64,000 bases of DNA from WRAV01 sp050950205 (GTDB lineage Bacteria > Bacillota > Clostridia > Oscillospirales > Ruminococcaceae), in assembly GCA_050950205.1 (NCBI GenBank), contig JBMNHF010000015.1, positions 62,001-126,000 of the forward strand, written 5' to 3'. The stretch's first letter is position 1; each line of letters opens with the position of its first letter. The translations under genes and the position numbers were made by a program. Under the pieces are notes generated by a model. The model made no database searches. It was given only the letters and a program-made list of their open reading frames with translations, and had not been told where the DNA came from. Positions 44,254 through 52,983 of the stretch are shown in pieces.

Positions 44254-45519
44254 ATGAGCAAACCGTTGGCAGACCGGCTAAGGCCCCAGACTTTGGATGA
44301 GGTGGTGGGCCAAACAGAGCTGATAGGCCCCGGTTCTTTGCTGCGAAAGATTGTGGAAAGCGGTCGGGTGCCCAATTTAATCTTTTACGGCCCTTCCGGG
44401 GTGGGAAAAACAACGGTGGCCCGGATTATCGCCGGCTCTGTGGGCAAAAAGCTCCACAAGCTCAACGGCACCACAGCTTCCACCGCCGACATACGAGCGG
44501 TAGTGGAAGAGCTGGACACTTTAGAGGGGCGCAACGGGATCATTCTCTATCTGGACGAGATCCAGTATTTAAATAAAAAGCAACAGCAGACTCTGCTGGA
44601 ATATATCGAAACGGGGGAGATTACCCTCATTGCCTCCACCACCGAAAACCCCTATTTTTATATTTACAATGCCATTCTCAGCCGGTCTACCGTCTTTGAA
44701 TTTAAGCCGGTGGAGCCCTTGGAAGTGGAAAAGGCCATCCGCCGGGCATTGGAAATTTTGGGCAGGGAATCGGGGGAGACACCCCAAATTGATGAGGAAG
44801 TGCTGTGCTATCTGGCAGTCACCTGCGGCGGGGATGTGCGCAAGGCGTTGGGAGCCGTCGAACTGTGTTGGCTTGCCGCCACCGCCAAGGATGGGGTGCG
44901 CACCATTGGGATGGAGGATGCAAAGCAGGTCAGTCAGCGCAGCAATATGCGGTACGACCGGGATGGCGACGAGCACTATGACATTCTTTCCGCTTTTCAA
45001 AAATCCATTCGCGGTTCGGACGAAAATGCCGCCCTTCACTATCTGGCTCGCCTGCTTTCGGCAGGGGATTTGCTGTCGGCTTGCCGCCGGCTGCTGGTCA
45101 TCGCCGCCGAAGATATCGGCCTTGCCTATCCTCAGGCCATCACCATTGTAAAATCCTGTGTGGACGCAGCCCTTCAGCTTGGTCTGCCGGAAGCGCAGCT
45201 TCCCCTGTCTCAGGCGGTGATCTTGCTGGCAACCTCCCCCAAGTCCAACTCCTGCGCCAAAGCCATTTGGGCCGCCATGGATGATGTCAAGCATGCCGAG
45301 ATTGGCTCGGTCCCATTAACCATTCGGGACACCCATTATAGTGGCGCCCAAAAGCTGGGCAGGGGAGGATACCTGTACTCCCACGATTATCCCAACCATT
45401 ATGTGGAGCAGCAATATCTGCCCGATGCGCTGGTGGGCAGGGTCTATTATGAGTTTGGGGACAATAAAACCGAGCAGGCAGCCAAGGCCTACCGGCAAAA
45501 AATCACCGGCAAAAAATAG
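44254..45519 (+). CDS. rarA: Replication-associated recombination protein RarA
   Basis: A 421-residue AAA+ ATPase of the RarA/MgsA/WRNIP1 family acting at stalled forks. Walker A GPSGVGKT spans residues 46-53, Walker B ILYLDEIQYL near 95, sensor ASTTENP near 125; the tetramerisation end has YLYSHDYPNHYVEQQYLPD. ATG 44254 lies behind GGGAGG. Length normal. Confidence 0.95.
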   Translation: MSKPLADRLRPQTLDEVVGQTELIGPGSLLRKIVESGRVPNLIFYGPSGVGKTTVARIIAGSVGKKLHKLNGTTASTADIRAVVEELDTLEGRNGIILYLDEIQYLNKKQQQTLLEYIETGEITLIASTTENPYFYIYNAILSRSTVFEFKPVEPLEVEKAIRRALEILGRESGETPQIDEEVLCYLAVTCGGDVRKALGAVELCWLAATAKDGVRTIGMEDAKQVSQRSNMRYDRDGDEHYDILSAFQKSIRGSDENAALHYLARLLSAGDLLSACRRLLVIAAEDIGLAYPQAITIVKSCVDAALQLGLPEAQLPLSQAVILLATSPKSNSCAKAIWAAMDDVKHAEIGSVPLTIRDTHYSGAQKLGRGGYLYSHDYPNHYVEQQYLPDALVGRVYYEFGDNKTEQAAKAYRQKITGKK

Positions 45520-45546
45520 AATAAGTCCACTCCCGGGGGCGGGATA

Positions 45547-45581
45547 AAATCAGGCGTGTGAAAACTTCACACGCCTGATTT
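45547..45581. terminator. Terminator between convergent genes
   Basis: Stem AAATCAGGCGTGTGAA / TTCACACGCCTGATTT, loop AAC; perfect pairing. Confidence 0.85.
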
Positions 45582-45640
45582 AGTGATATGCAGCAGCTGC
45601 ACAAGTATTGTAATGGATTGTGGAACTGTGGACAAGTAAT

Positions 45641-47329
45641 TTATTCGCTCCTCAAAAAAGTAAAGGAATTGACGTGGAAGATACCCAGATCCGTCACCCG
45701 AATTTCCGGTAAAACGGGAAGCGCTAAAAAGCTTAATGTCACCAGAGGATCCACATCCCGGGGGATACCGGCTTGGTGGAGCTGTTCCAGCATTTGCTCC
45801 AGCTGAGGCAAAAACTCCTCCGCCGGCTGGTGAGTCATCAGTCCGTAGGCAGGCAGCGGCAGGGAGGCAGTTACCTCACCCTTTTGCACCAGAGCCACAC
45901 CGCCCTGCATCCTTTCCAGTTCCCGGATGGCCAGCAGCATATCCTGGTCATTGGTGCCGGCTACAATCAGGTTGTGAGAGTCATGGCCCACTGTGGTGGC
46001 AACGGCACCGCCCCGCAGACCGTAGCCTGCCAATAATCCCACCCCCACATTTCCTGTGGCGTGATGCCGCTCCAACACGGCCAGTTTGCAAAGCTGACCC
46101 TGCTCCAGTTGGTTTAACGCCTCTGCCCGGGCTAAAAGCAGCTGGCGGGTGACAATCTCTCCACCCAGCACCTCCACGACCGGAAAAGGATCCAAAGAGG
46201 GCAGAGTCAGATCTTTTTGCTGGACAGGGGCCAGATTTACCGACTTAGGAAAAGAGTGAGCCCCAGCATTGGTCGCCACGTTATCCGGGTCGACGACAAC
46301 TCCGTCCTTATAAACAGCCAAAACCGAGACTTCTTCCAGATTGTCCAGTACCACCAAATCGGCGCGGTATCCGGGAGCGATGGCTCCCAAATCGAAAAGC
46401 CGGAAGATTTGAGCCGCATTGATGGTTGCCATACGGTAGGCTTCTGCCAAGGGCATGCCCAAGGCGATGGCTTTGCGCAGACAGTGGCGGATGCTGCCTT
46501 CCCGGCGCAGGTCGGCCAGATGCTTGTCGTCGGAACAGAAGGCGGCAAAGCGGGGGGAGATTCCCAGCTGGATGATACCCGACACAATCGCCTCCAAATT
46601 GCGGGAAGCACTGCCCTCCCGCACCAATACAGCCTGGCCTAACCTCAGCTTTTCCAGCGCCTCGGCAAAGGTGGTGCTCTCGTGATCGTTGCAAATCCCG
46701 GCTGCAATGTAAGCACAAAGCTCCCGGACGGTTAGGTTGGGAGCATGACCGTCAATCACCCTTCCCCGAGCCATAATCAGCTTTTCCAATGTATCGGGTT
46801 GGCAGTTTATCACTCCGGGGTAGTCCATCATCTCACCCAGCCCCAGCACTCTGCTTTCTTGCAAAAGAGGAGCTAGATCCTTGGCGGAAAGGACAGCCCC
46901 CGCATGTTCAAAGGGAGTGGAGGGAACACAGGAGGGAAGCTGCACATAGTAGTTGATGGGGAGAGCTTTGGTAGATTCCAGCATATAGCGAATACCGGAA
47001 ATCCCCGCCACATTGGCTACCTCATGAGGATCGGTGATCAGGGTGGTAACTCCGTGGCGCAGCTCTTCGGCGCAGTAACAAGAGGGGGTTACCATAGAGG
47101 ATTCCACATGGCAATGTGCGTTAATAAATCCGGGCACCAGATAACGCCCGGAAAGCTCTAATACTTCGGCGGCATCGCTGTAGTTTCCAAGGGCGGCAAT
47201 TCGCCCGTCGGCAATGGCCACATCCGTTTTGATCACCTCGCCGGTAAACACATGGAATACCCGGGAGTTTTTTATAATAAGATCTGCAGGCTCTTTGCCT
47301 GCCGCCACCCGGATTAGCCTTTCATTCAT
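45641..47329 (-). CDS. adeC: Adenine deaminase
   Basis: A 562-residue amidohydrolase converting adenine to hypoxanthine. The N-terminal composite domain leads to the metal motif FINAHCHVESSMVTP near residue 70; then HAPNLTVRELCAYIAAGICNDHEST shown in part (GICNDHESTTFAE), and FCSDDKHL near 290. The C-terminal part ATTVGHDSHNLIVAG is family-specific. ATG 47329 is taken (GGCGG about ten bases before). No purine riboswitch fold could be found upstream. Confidence 0.95.
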   Translation of the reverse strand: MNERLIRVAAGKEPADLIIKNSRVFHVFTGEVIKTDVAIADGRIAALGNYSDAAEVLELSGRYLVPGFINAHCHVESSMVTPSCYCAEELRHGVTTLITDPHEVANVAGISGIRYMLESTKALPINYYVQLPSCVPSTPFEHAGAVLSAKDLAPLLQESRVLGLGEMMDYPGVINCQPDTLEKLIMARGRVIDGHAPNLTVRELCAYIAAGICNDHESTTFAEALEKLRLGQAVLVREGSASRNLEAIVSGIIQLGISPRFAAFCSDDKHLADLRREGSIRHCLRKAIALGMPLAEAYRMATINAAQIFRLFDLGAIAPGYRADLVVLDNLEEVSVLAVYKDGVVVDPDNVATNAGAHSFPKSVNLAPVQQKDLTLPSLDPFPVVEVLGGEIVTRQLLLARAEALNQLEQGQLCKLAVLERHHATGNVGVGLLAGYGLRGGAVATTVGHDSHNLIVAGTNDQDMLLAIRELERMQGGVALVQKGEVTASLPLPAYGLMTHQPAEEFLPQLEQMLEQLHQAGIPRDVDPLVTLSFLALPVLPEIRVTDLGIFHVNSFTFLRSE

Positions 47330-47471
47330 TTGACCCATCCGCCTTTCGATCACGCAAGAAATGTATTTTAGACATCTTATCACAATATCGTTGGGGAAAG
47401 CAATTGTTTGCTGCAAAAGAGGAAGAACTTAATAGGAGAAAAGATTTTGGGAAAAAATATCTGTTTTGAGG

Positions 47472-47500
47472 TTGACAAGGCGGTAGGCAGATGCTATAAT
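47472..47500 (+). promoter_or_regulatory. Promoter of the tRNA-Thr/tRNA-Tyr unit
   Basis: TTGACA (47472-47477), 17-base spacer, TATAAT (47495-47500): consensus, 13 bases before the first tRNA. Confidence 0.9.
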
Positions 47501-47512
47501 GTATTTCGCCGC

Positions 47513-47588
47513 GCTGGTGTAGCTCAGTTGGTAGAGCAGCTGATTTGTAATCAGCAGGTCGGGGGTTCGAGTCCGTCCACCAGCTCCA
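47513..47588 (+). tRNA. tRNA-Thr (anticodon TGT)
   Basis: A 76-nt tRNA starting GCTGGTGTAGCTCAGTTGG, anticodon loop TTTGTAA with TGT, T arm GGGGGTTCGAGTCCGTCC, encoded CCA. Confidence 0.95.
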
Positions 47589-47627
47589 ACGCTGGGTCAA
47601 GCATAGCGGACTTGTACCAGAGTTTAT

Positions 47628-47712
47628 GGGAGATTTCCCGAGTGGCCAAAGGGGGCAGACTGTAAATCTGTTGGCAGTGCCTTCGGTGGTTCGAATCCAC
47701 CATCTCCCACCA
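47628..47712 (+). tRNA. tRNA-Tyr (anticodon GTA)
   Basis: An 85-nt class II tRNA starting GGGAGATTTCCCGAGTGG, anticodon loop CTGTAAA with GTA, long variable arm, T arm GTGGTTCGAATCCAC, encoded CCA. It is followed at once by the IS200 element. Confidence 0.95.
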
Positions 47713-47724
47713 AATAATAAAGAT

Positions 47725-48408
47725 CCCCCGGCTTAGCCGGGGGTATTTCATATGCGGGCAAAGCCCTATGTTACTAGCGGCGTCTAAAGACGCTTTTTGC
47801 GATCTGGCAGTTGCGAGGGGATTGCTACCAGCTACCCGTTAAACGGGTCTTGATATTCTTTTAGTGTCATCTGATCGTGGATTTGATCTTCCTTCAATTG
47901 GTTCTGGATATACTCTGCAATTTTCTTTGCATTCTTGCCAGCAGTATCCACATAGTATCCCCTACACCAAAAGCTGCGGTTGCCATAGCGATACTTCAAG
48001 TTCCCATGTCTTTCGTGGATTATCAGGCTGCTTTTGCCTTTCAGAAATCCTACAAAGCCGGACACACTCATTTTGGGTGGTATCTCAACCAGCATATGGA
48101 TATGATCGGGACACACCTCTGCTTCTAAAATATTCACTTGCTTCCAATCGCAAAGCTCTCTGAGTATTTTTCCTATTTCCGCCTTTCGATCCCCATAGAA
48201 TATTTTTCTACGGTACTTTGGTGCAAATACGATATGATATTTGCAATTCCATTTCGTATGAGATAGACTATTTGTGTCGTTCATCTTGAATGACCTCCTT
48301 TTGATTGATCGATGCAGTGGCCAGACCGCATCTTTACTATATCAAAAGGAGTTTTTTTATCATATGGAACGCTAAAGCTTTTTTAGAACTCCCCGGCACA
48401 GCCGGGGG
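47725..48408 (-). mobile_element. IS200 element (IS200/IS605 family)
   Basis: A single tnpA gene between two imperfect end hairpins, CCCCCGGCTTAGCCGGGGG (47725-47743) and CCCCGGCACAGCCGGGGG (48391-48408). No inverted terminal repeats or target duplication, as usual for this single-strand-transposing family. Exact cleavage sites a few bases outside the hairpins cannot be fixed by eye. Confidence 0.85.
47832..48284 (-). CDS. tnpA: IS200 transposase TnpA (HUH/Y1)
   Basis: A 150-residue Y1 transposase. The HUH pair is in CPDHIHMLVEIPP near residue 60-70 (H-I-H), and the nucleophile tyrosine is in KKIAEYIQNQ near 126. It opens TKWNCKYHIVFAPKYRRK. No tnpB accompanies it. Intact. Confidence 0.96.
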   Translation of the reverse strand: MNDTNSLSHTKWNCKYHIVFAPKYRRKIFYGDRKAEIGKILRELCDWKQVNILEAEVCPDHIHMLVEIPPKMSVSGFVGFLKGKSSLIIHERHGNLKYRYGNRSFWCRGYYVDTAGKNAKKIAEYIQNQLKEDQIHDQMTLKEYQDPFNG

Positions 48409-48426
48409 TTTTCAAACACAATAATG

Positions 48427-48473
48427 TTTATACTACAAGAAGCCTATGGTTTATAGGCTTCTTGTAGTATAAA
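48427..48473. repeat. Perfect 21-bp hairpin
   Basis: Arms 48427-48447 and 48453-48473 match perfectly over 21 bases around a 5-base loop (GGTTT). Outside lie A/T bases but no long T-run. Could terminate transcription between IS200 and the TPR gene. Confidence 0.85.
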
Positions 48474-48654
48474 GCTATATCCTCGCAACAAATGCTCTCA
48501 CAAGTCTTAGCAGATGCAAACATCTCTAAGGCGTATGTTTGGTCCCTGCTGTCAGCAGCCAGACTGTGGGGGCTTATTTTTTTGTAATTTAGCAGGGCAG
48601 AAGCGTTGCAAACCGGAACATTCGGCAGAATTAACACCATAGGGAGGCAATAGG

Positions 48655-51231
48655 ATGTTAAAAAAAATAAGGGGTTTGTTTGACTCAGCCGCCAAGATGG
48701 AACAGCTATGGATGCTTTCCGGGGATGATTTACGCTTTATTTTTACCGGCGAAGTCGAATTTCCGGATACCAGCCAAAAAGAGCACCGGATGGATAAAGG
48801 CCAAAGGGAAGGAATTCTGTGCTGCTTATATAATTTAGTCTACCAGCTGGATTTGAGAATGTCTCTGAAAGATATCCAGATGTTTGTTAGCGTCTATGGC
48901 AACAATCTCAGGACATTAATAGAGCAAAAAAGGCTTTATAGCAATAAGAATCAATTATTTATTAACCCTAGTGAGCAAAAGCTGGTTGCTTATTTCATCA
49001 AGAACATTATGTGTCATCCGGACCACAATATCACAACGATTGCTGATAAAAGAAAACAGTATGAGCATCTAAAAGAAATCAGAAGATGGGCGTCTATGGT
49101 GTATTCCGCCATCTTGAATCAGGCGTTGCAGCCCAACCCTCAATACTACAAGATTGAGGCCTATATTGACCCAACATGTATTGCGCGCATTGTTTTGGTG
49201 GAAGAAGACAGCGCAAAAAAGAAAATACCTGTCACATGGGTGCCCATTACAGTCGATGAGATACCTGCCAAGCTGGATGAAATTATGAAAAAGCGCGCAG
49301 CAATCCACCAGCCCAGCTCAAAAGAAAACAGCTTGGAAGAGACATACAGACAAGATTATATCAAGGCTCAAGAATACGCAACCCAGGGAAAATATAAGCA
49401 AGCAAAAAAGCTGTTGAAAAGAATCATCAGCAGCACAGAAGTTTACGATTTTACCAGTGGTGCCTATGTCACACTGGCGAATATTAAAATTAACAATGGA
49501 GAAAAGTCCAAAAAGAACAAGATTGAGTCTCTATTAAACAAGGCCTTGGAAATTAATCCCGACAATAGGGTAGCTCCGGCAGTTTTGGTGACGCTGTATC
49601 TTTTTAGCGGGGATTTTGGCCAGGCACAAAAGTGGTTGCATCAATGTCAGCAGCATGAAACCACCAAAGAGATTTTAGAGCGAAATATGGAAGAGCTCAA
49701 TCAGTTTTTTCAATATATGCTGTTGCCCGGCCAGCCAATGGATCTTGTGAATCAAGATGATGTTATGGGCTTTTTTACAGATGCCTTGGCTCTTTTTCCC
49801 CATAATATTTTCATTCGGCTCAATGCCGCAAAATTGTATGCCAATCGGGAAGAAGAGTACTTGTTAAAAGCCTACGACCTTTGTAAGTCGGTCATAAACG
49901 ACGCACCGGAATTTTTTTACTCTTACCAAATGATCGGCGATTTATGTGGAGCAGGGTATTTGGAACGGTATAAGGAGCAAGAGGAATATTACCTTAAAGC
50001 TCTAGACCTATTGGATAAAAGCTATGGGCAAAACTCCGAACTGGCTCAGGAAATGCAAGAAGCTCGCTTTCTGTTGGAAGGAAACTTAATATCCTGTTGG
50101 CTAAGTCTTGAGAAGTACGAAAAGGTGCTTCCTCTCACAGCCAAACGAATCGAAGAAAACCCCAACAACACCGATCTTCACAATCGTGCTGTGGCTTTGT
50201 ACCATCTGGGGAGATATCAAGAATCCATTGCTTATTGCCAGCGAGAGCTTTTTGTGGGAGAGGATGAATCCACCTATATTTTATTGGGCAGAAACTTTTA
50301 CGCCCTCAACAATTTTGCAAAGGCCGTTATGGCTTTGCGAAAAGCACTGGCCTTTATTGATCAGGAGAAACTTTCTGTCCTCTACCAAGATGAAAATAAT
50401 CGGAACCTTCTTTCCTTTACCAAAAAGAGCTGGAACCATAAAAAGCTCAAGGAAATATACACGTTGCTTTTTATCAGCTATTACCGTCAAAAGGAATATC
50501 TCAATGCCAAAGCAATCTGGCAACTTGCACATCAAAACTATGGTCAGGATGACACCATAAAAGCATGGGGGCACACCATCGACGCCATGTTGGAGGCACA
50601 AAATCAGTTAGCCCTTGCCCATAAACAGTGCGAAAAAATTAAACAGGAGCTGCTCAAGGAAAAGCAGGAGCAAGCTGCCAAGCAGCAGGTTATTAGAAAA
50701 TGGGCCCTTGAACTGATGAAAATTCAAAGAGAAGAGCCAATGGACGAGGAGATAGACGACCGGTACTGGGATGCGTTTGAAAAGCAAATCAACCGCATTA
50801 TTACAAAAATGAGATTGGAGATAGACGATAGGCAAGATTATGAATACAGAAAAAAGACCTTTGCCCAGAACTATCCCCAATTATCCCAAAAATCCATTGA
50901 GTTTTTGGCGACTGCTGAGTATCTATTTCAGTATCACAAAAACAATACCATAGATTTTGCGCCCATTATGGTTGAATTTTGCAAGGTTATTGAAAATGAG
51001 CTGCGCATCCTGTTGCGGCAAAACAATTTAACCTTGGGGCAAGCCATTTTCCATATCGAACAATTCAGTGTATCCCTCTTGGTAAAAGAACTGCCCAGGT
51101 TAAAGGAAATTTATCTTTCCCGGAATGGCAGTGCCCATACCGGGGGTTCCACCAAAGAAAAAGTGGAGCGGATTCGGGAGTTGTTAATCGGTTCCCATAG
51201 CGTTTTGGATACCATCTGCAAATTAAAGTAA
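48655..51231 (+). CDS. TPR protein with C-terminal HEPN-like motif
   Basis: An 858-residue cytosolic protein. Residues 1-220 are an unrecognised helical region. About 230-650 hold tetratricopeptide-like helix pairs (SGAYVTLANIKINNG, NRAVALYHLGRYQESIAYC, YILLGRNFYALNNFAKAV). About 655-720 is a charged coiled coil. The last 130 residues are helical and end with R823-NGSA-H828, the Rx4-6H arrangement of HEPN ribonuclease domains, after VIENELRILLRQNN. ATG 48655 follows AGGGAGG. The next gene starts 10 bases after the stop. HEPN assignment is by motif only. Confidence 0.65.
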   Translation: MLKKIRGLFDSAAKMEQLWMLSGDDLRFIFTGEVEFPDTSQKEHRMDKGQREGILCCLYNLVYQLDLRMSLKDIQMFVSVYGNNLRTLIEQKRLYSNKNQLFINPSEQKLVAYFIKNIMCHPDHNITTIADKRKQYEHLKEIRRWASMVYSAILNQALQPNPQYYKIEAYIDPTCIARIVLVEEDSAKKKIPVTWVPITVDEIPAKLDEIMKKRAAIHQPSSKENSLEETYRQDYIKAQEYATQGKYKQAKKLLKRIISSTEVYDFTSGAYVTLANIKINNGEKSKKNKIESLLNKALEINPDNRVAPAVLVTLYLFSGDFGQAQKWLHQCQQHETTKEILERNMEELNQFFQYMLLPGQPMDLVNQDDVMGFFTDALALFPHNIFIRLNAAKLYANREEEYLLKAYDLCKSVINDAPEFFYSYQMIGDLCGAGYLERYKEQEEYYLKALDLLDKSYGQNSELAQEMQEARFLLEGNLISCWLSLEKYEKVLPLTAKRIEENPNNTDLHNRAVALYHLGRYQESIAYCQRELFVGEDESTYILLGRNFYALNNFAKAVMALRKALAFIDQEKLSVLYQDENNRNLLSFTKKSWNHKKLKEIYTLLFISYYRQKEYLNAKAIWQLAHQNYGQDDTIKAWGHTIDAMLEAQNQLALAHKQCEKIKQELLKEKQEQAAKQQVIRKWALELMKIQREEPMDEEIDDRYWDAFEKQINRIITKMRLEIDDRQDYEYRKKTFAQNYPQLSQKSIEFLATAEYLFQYHKNNTIDFAPIMVEFCKVIENELRILLRQNNLTLGQAIFHIEQFSVSLLVKELPRLKEIYLSRNGSAHTGGSTKEKVERIRELLIGSHSVLDTICKLK

Positions 51232-51241
51232 AGGAGATGGA

Positions 51242-52000
51242 GTGTTGTACTACTGCCTTACCGATCATACGGCTGAGAATCAGAGTGTTTTGATCCAAAC
51301 CGATATGGATAGCAAAACACTGCAGGACCATATTTTTTACATACAGGCAAAAGTGCATCTCGAACTAAGCGATAATATTTTTTTGGATGGCGAAGACATG
51401 GCGTTTCTGCTGGAGAAGCACTTTGGCTGTGCCAGGCAAAGAGTGGTGGATCTTGGCAGGGGAATGGAAGAAATCGATTTGGTAAAGCTTTGGAACAACA
51501 ATCTGGAACGTATGGACAGCATTGTTGCGGATCCCAAATTTAGCTGTACTTCTGTGGAACATGATCTTCTAAAAATGCTGGATAAGCATGCAGATAATTT
51601 TATGTTTATCGATGTATCTGCCAAACTGCCAAAATGGGCGGAGGATAGTTATATTGCTCCCTTAACCCTTCAGGTTACCCACAATGGAGTTCTAATTCAG
51701 GGTCTGGCCCTTGTAACCGAAGAAACTCGAAAGCAAATTCTCGCCTTTTATCCGGGAAGCAAGTTTTTCGATGAGGACAGTTTGTTTTTTCATTTCCATG
51801 ACTTTCCCCCTTATCAGTATTCCTTTTCCTGGGATGGCAGGCGAGTTTCGGTGATGCAGGTGAAAGAATCCGATCATGCCGCTTCAGAAATCATAAAGCA
51901 AATGAACATAGGCTACTATCTGCATGCTTGCGATCTCAAGCTGCCGGTGAACAACTTAAGAGAACTGCAGATTCTGAAGAAAAAAATGAGGCTTGGTTAG
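51242..52000 (+). CDS. Unrecognised partner of the TPR/HEPN gene
   Basis: A 252-residue soluble protein from GTG 51242 (TTG 51245 is an alternative), behind AAAGGAGATGG. It starts MLYYCLTDHTAENQSVLIQT. Mixed alpha/beta; no signal peptide, membrane segment or P-loop. Phrases such as IVADPKFSCTSVEHDLLKML and LFFHFHDFPPYQYSF are distinctive but match no family I know. The 10-base spacing to the TPR gene means co-expression and a shared function. Confidence 0.6.
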   Translation: MLYYCLTDHTAENQSVLIQTDMDSKTLQDHIFYIQAKVHLELSDNIFLDGEDMAFLLEKHFGCARQRVVDLGRGMEEIDLVKLWNNNLERMDSIVADPKFSCTSVEHDLLKMLDKHADNFMFIDVSAKLPKWAEDSYIAPLTLQVTHNGVLIQGLALVTEETRKQILAFYPGSKFFDEDSLFFHFHDFPPYQYSFSWDGRRVSVMQVKESDHAASEIIKQMNIGYYLHACDLKLPVNNLRELQILKKKMRLG

Positions 52001-52183
52001 AAAGTCAAAAAAGACAGGTTCGCTGGCGCCCAAGTGTTAAAATTATCCGCTTCTTTTCCAGCTTGAGCAGAGCCTAAACGTCAAAGGGTGGCCAAGCAGG
52101 TATTCACCCAAGACTGTTGACATGCATATATTGTGTTTGGAGACTGAACGGTTTCCAATCATAATAAATAAGGTGGAAGAGAA

Positions 52184-52738
52184 ATGAGTTACGAGTACGA
52201 GTACGAAAGAAACTATTCGTCCGAGTACGATAGGCACAGTGATTATTACGACTATGACCATCAGGGTGAGTGGCGTGATGATTACGACTACGACCAAAAG
52301 GGCGAATGGTGCGATTGCGATAAGCGGGAATACGGCGATTATGACAAGCAGGATTACAGGGACTACGACAAGCAGGATTACAGAGACTACGGTAAACAGG
52401 GTTACAGGGACTACGACAAACAGGATTACAGGGACTACGACAAACAGGATTACAGGGACTACGACAAACAGGATTACAGGGATTACGGCAAACAAGATTA
52501 CAGGGATTACGGCAAACAAGATTACAGGGATTATGACAAACAGGATTGCAGAGAATGCGACAAGCAAGGTTATAAGGATTACGGCAAGAAAGATCACAAA
52601 GAATTCCTTGGTAAAAAAGTGACCGAGTGCAAATACTTCCGTTCCTGCAAGTGCAAATTCTATGAGCCGGAGAAGAAGAAGCCTTGCTGCCCCAAATGCG
52701 CTCAAAAATGCCGGCAATGCGGAAAGTTCCACGGCTAG
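52184..52738 (+). CDS. Tyr/Asp/Lys repeat protein with cysteine tail
   Basis: A 184-residue low-complexity protein, ATG 52184 behind AAGGTGGAAGAG. After MSYEYEYERNYSSEYDRH, an octapeptide YRDYDKQD-type unit (YDKQ alternating with YGKQ) is repeated about eleven times over residues 48-140. The C-terminal 40 residues are Lys/Cys-rich (CKYFRSCKCKF, KPCCPKCAQKC), suited to metal binding or crosslinking. Tyrosine/cysteine proteins of this kind are common in spore coats; that is inference. Confidence 0.65.
   Translation: MSYEYEYERNYSSEYDRHSDYYDYDHQGEWRDDYDYDQKGEWCDCDKREYGDYDKQDYRDYDKQDYRDYGKQGYRDYDKQDYRDYDKQDYRDYDKQDYRDYGKQDYRDYGKQDYRDYDKQDCRECDKQGYKDYGKKDHKEFLGKKVTECKYFRSCKCKFYEPEKKKPCCPKCAQKCRQCGKFHG
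52331..52560. repeat. 24-bp coding tandem repeat
   Basis: About nine to ten units of GATTACAGGGACTACGACAAACAG-type length encode the octapeptide; neighbours differ by one to three bases, mostly silent, so the array expanded recently. Confidence 0.8.
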
Positions 52739-52847
52739 TTGTCTTCTGAATTCTCCACGCCGTCTGGGATGACAGACGGCCTACATCCTATCACTCGTAC
52801 CTTACACCTTATTATTATGGTTATAAAATGAACCCAATAAAATTAGA

Positions 52848-52881
52848 CCCCACATCCAGCTATCTGCATGGATGTGGGGTT
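52848..52881 (+). terminator. Terminator
   Basis: Stem ACCCCACATCCA / TGGATGTGGGGT around GCTATCTGCA, about 110 bases after the repeat-protein stop. Confidence 0.75.
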
Positions 52882-52983
52882 TGTGCCGCCGGTGGCTGCC
52901 AGAAGAAATAGCAAAAGAGATGGTTTTATAATTTGCCGGATTGGGAGAATACTAAACCATATCAAAACAAAGGAGTCAGAACG

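Noticed and set aside
47330..47471. Purine riboswitch before adeC
   Set aside because: No three-way junction core or conserved loop sequences can be found on the minus strand upstream of the start.
52043..52732. Long minus-strand frame with repeated VILFAVIPVILF-like hydrophobic units
   Set aside because: It is the exact antisense of the tyrosine/aspartate repeat gene; the repetition comes from the 24-bp units, there is no ribosome site, and the plus-strand gene has one.
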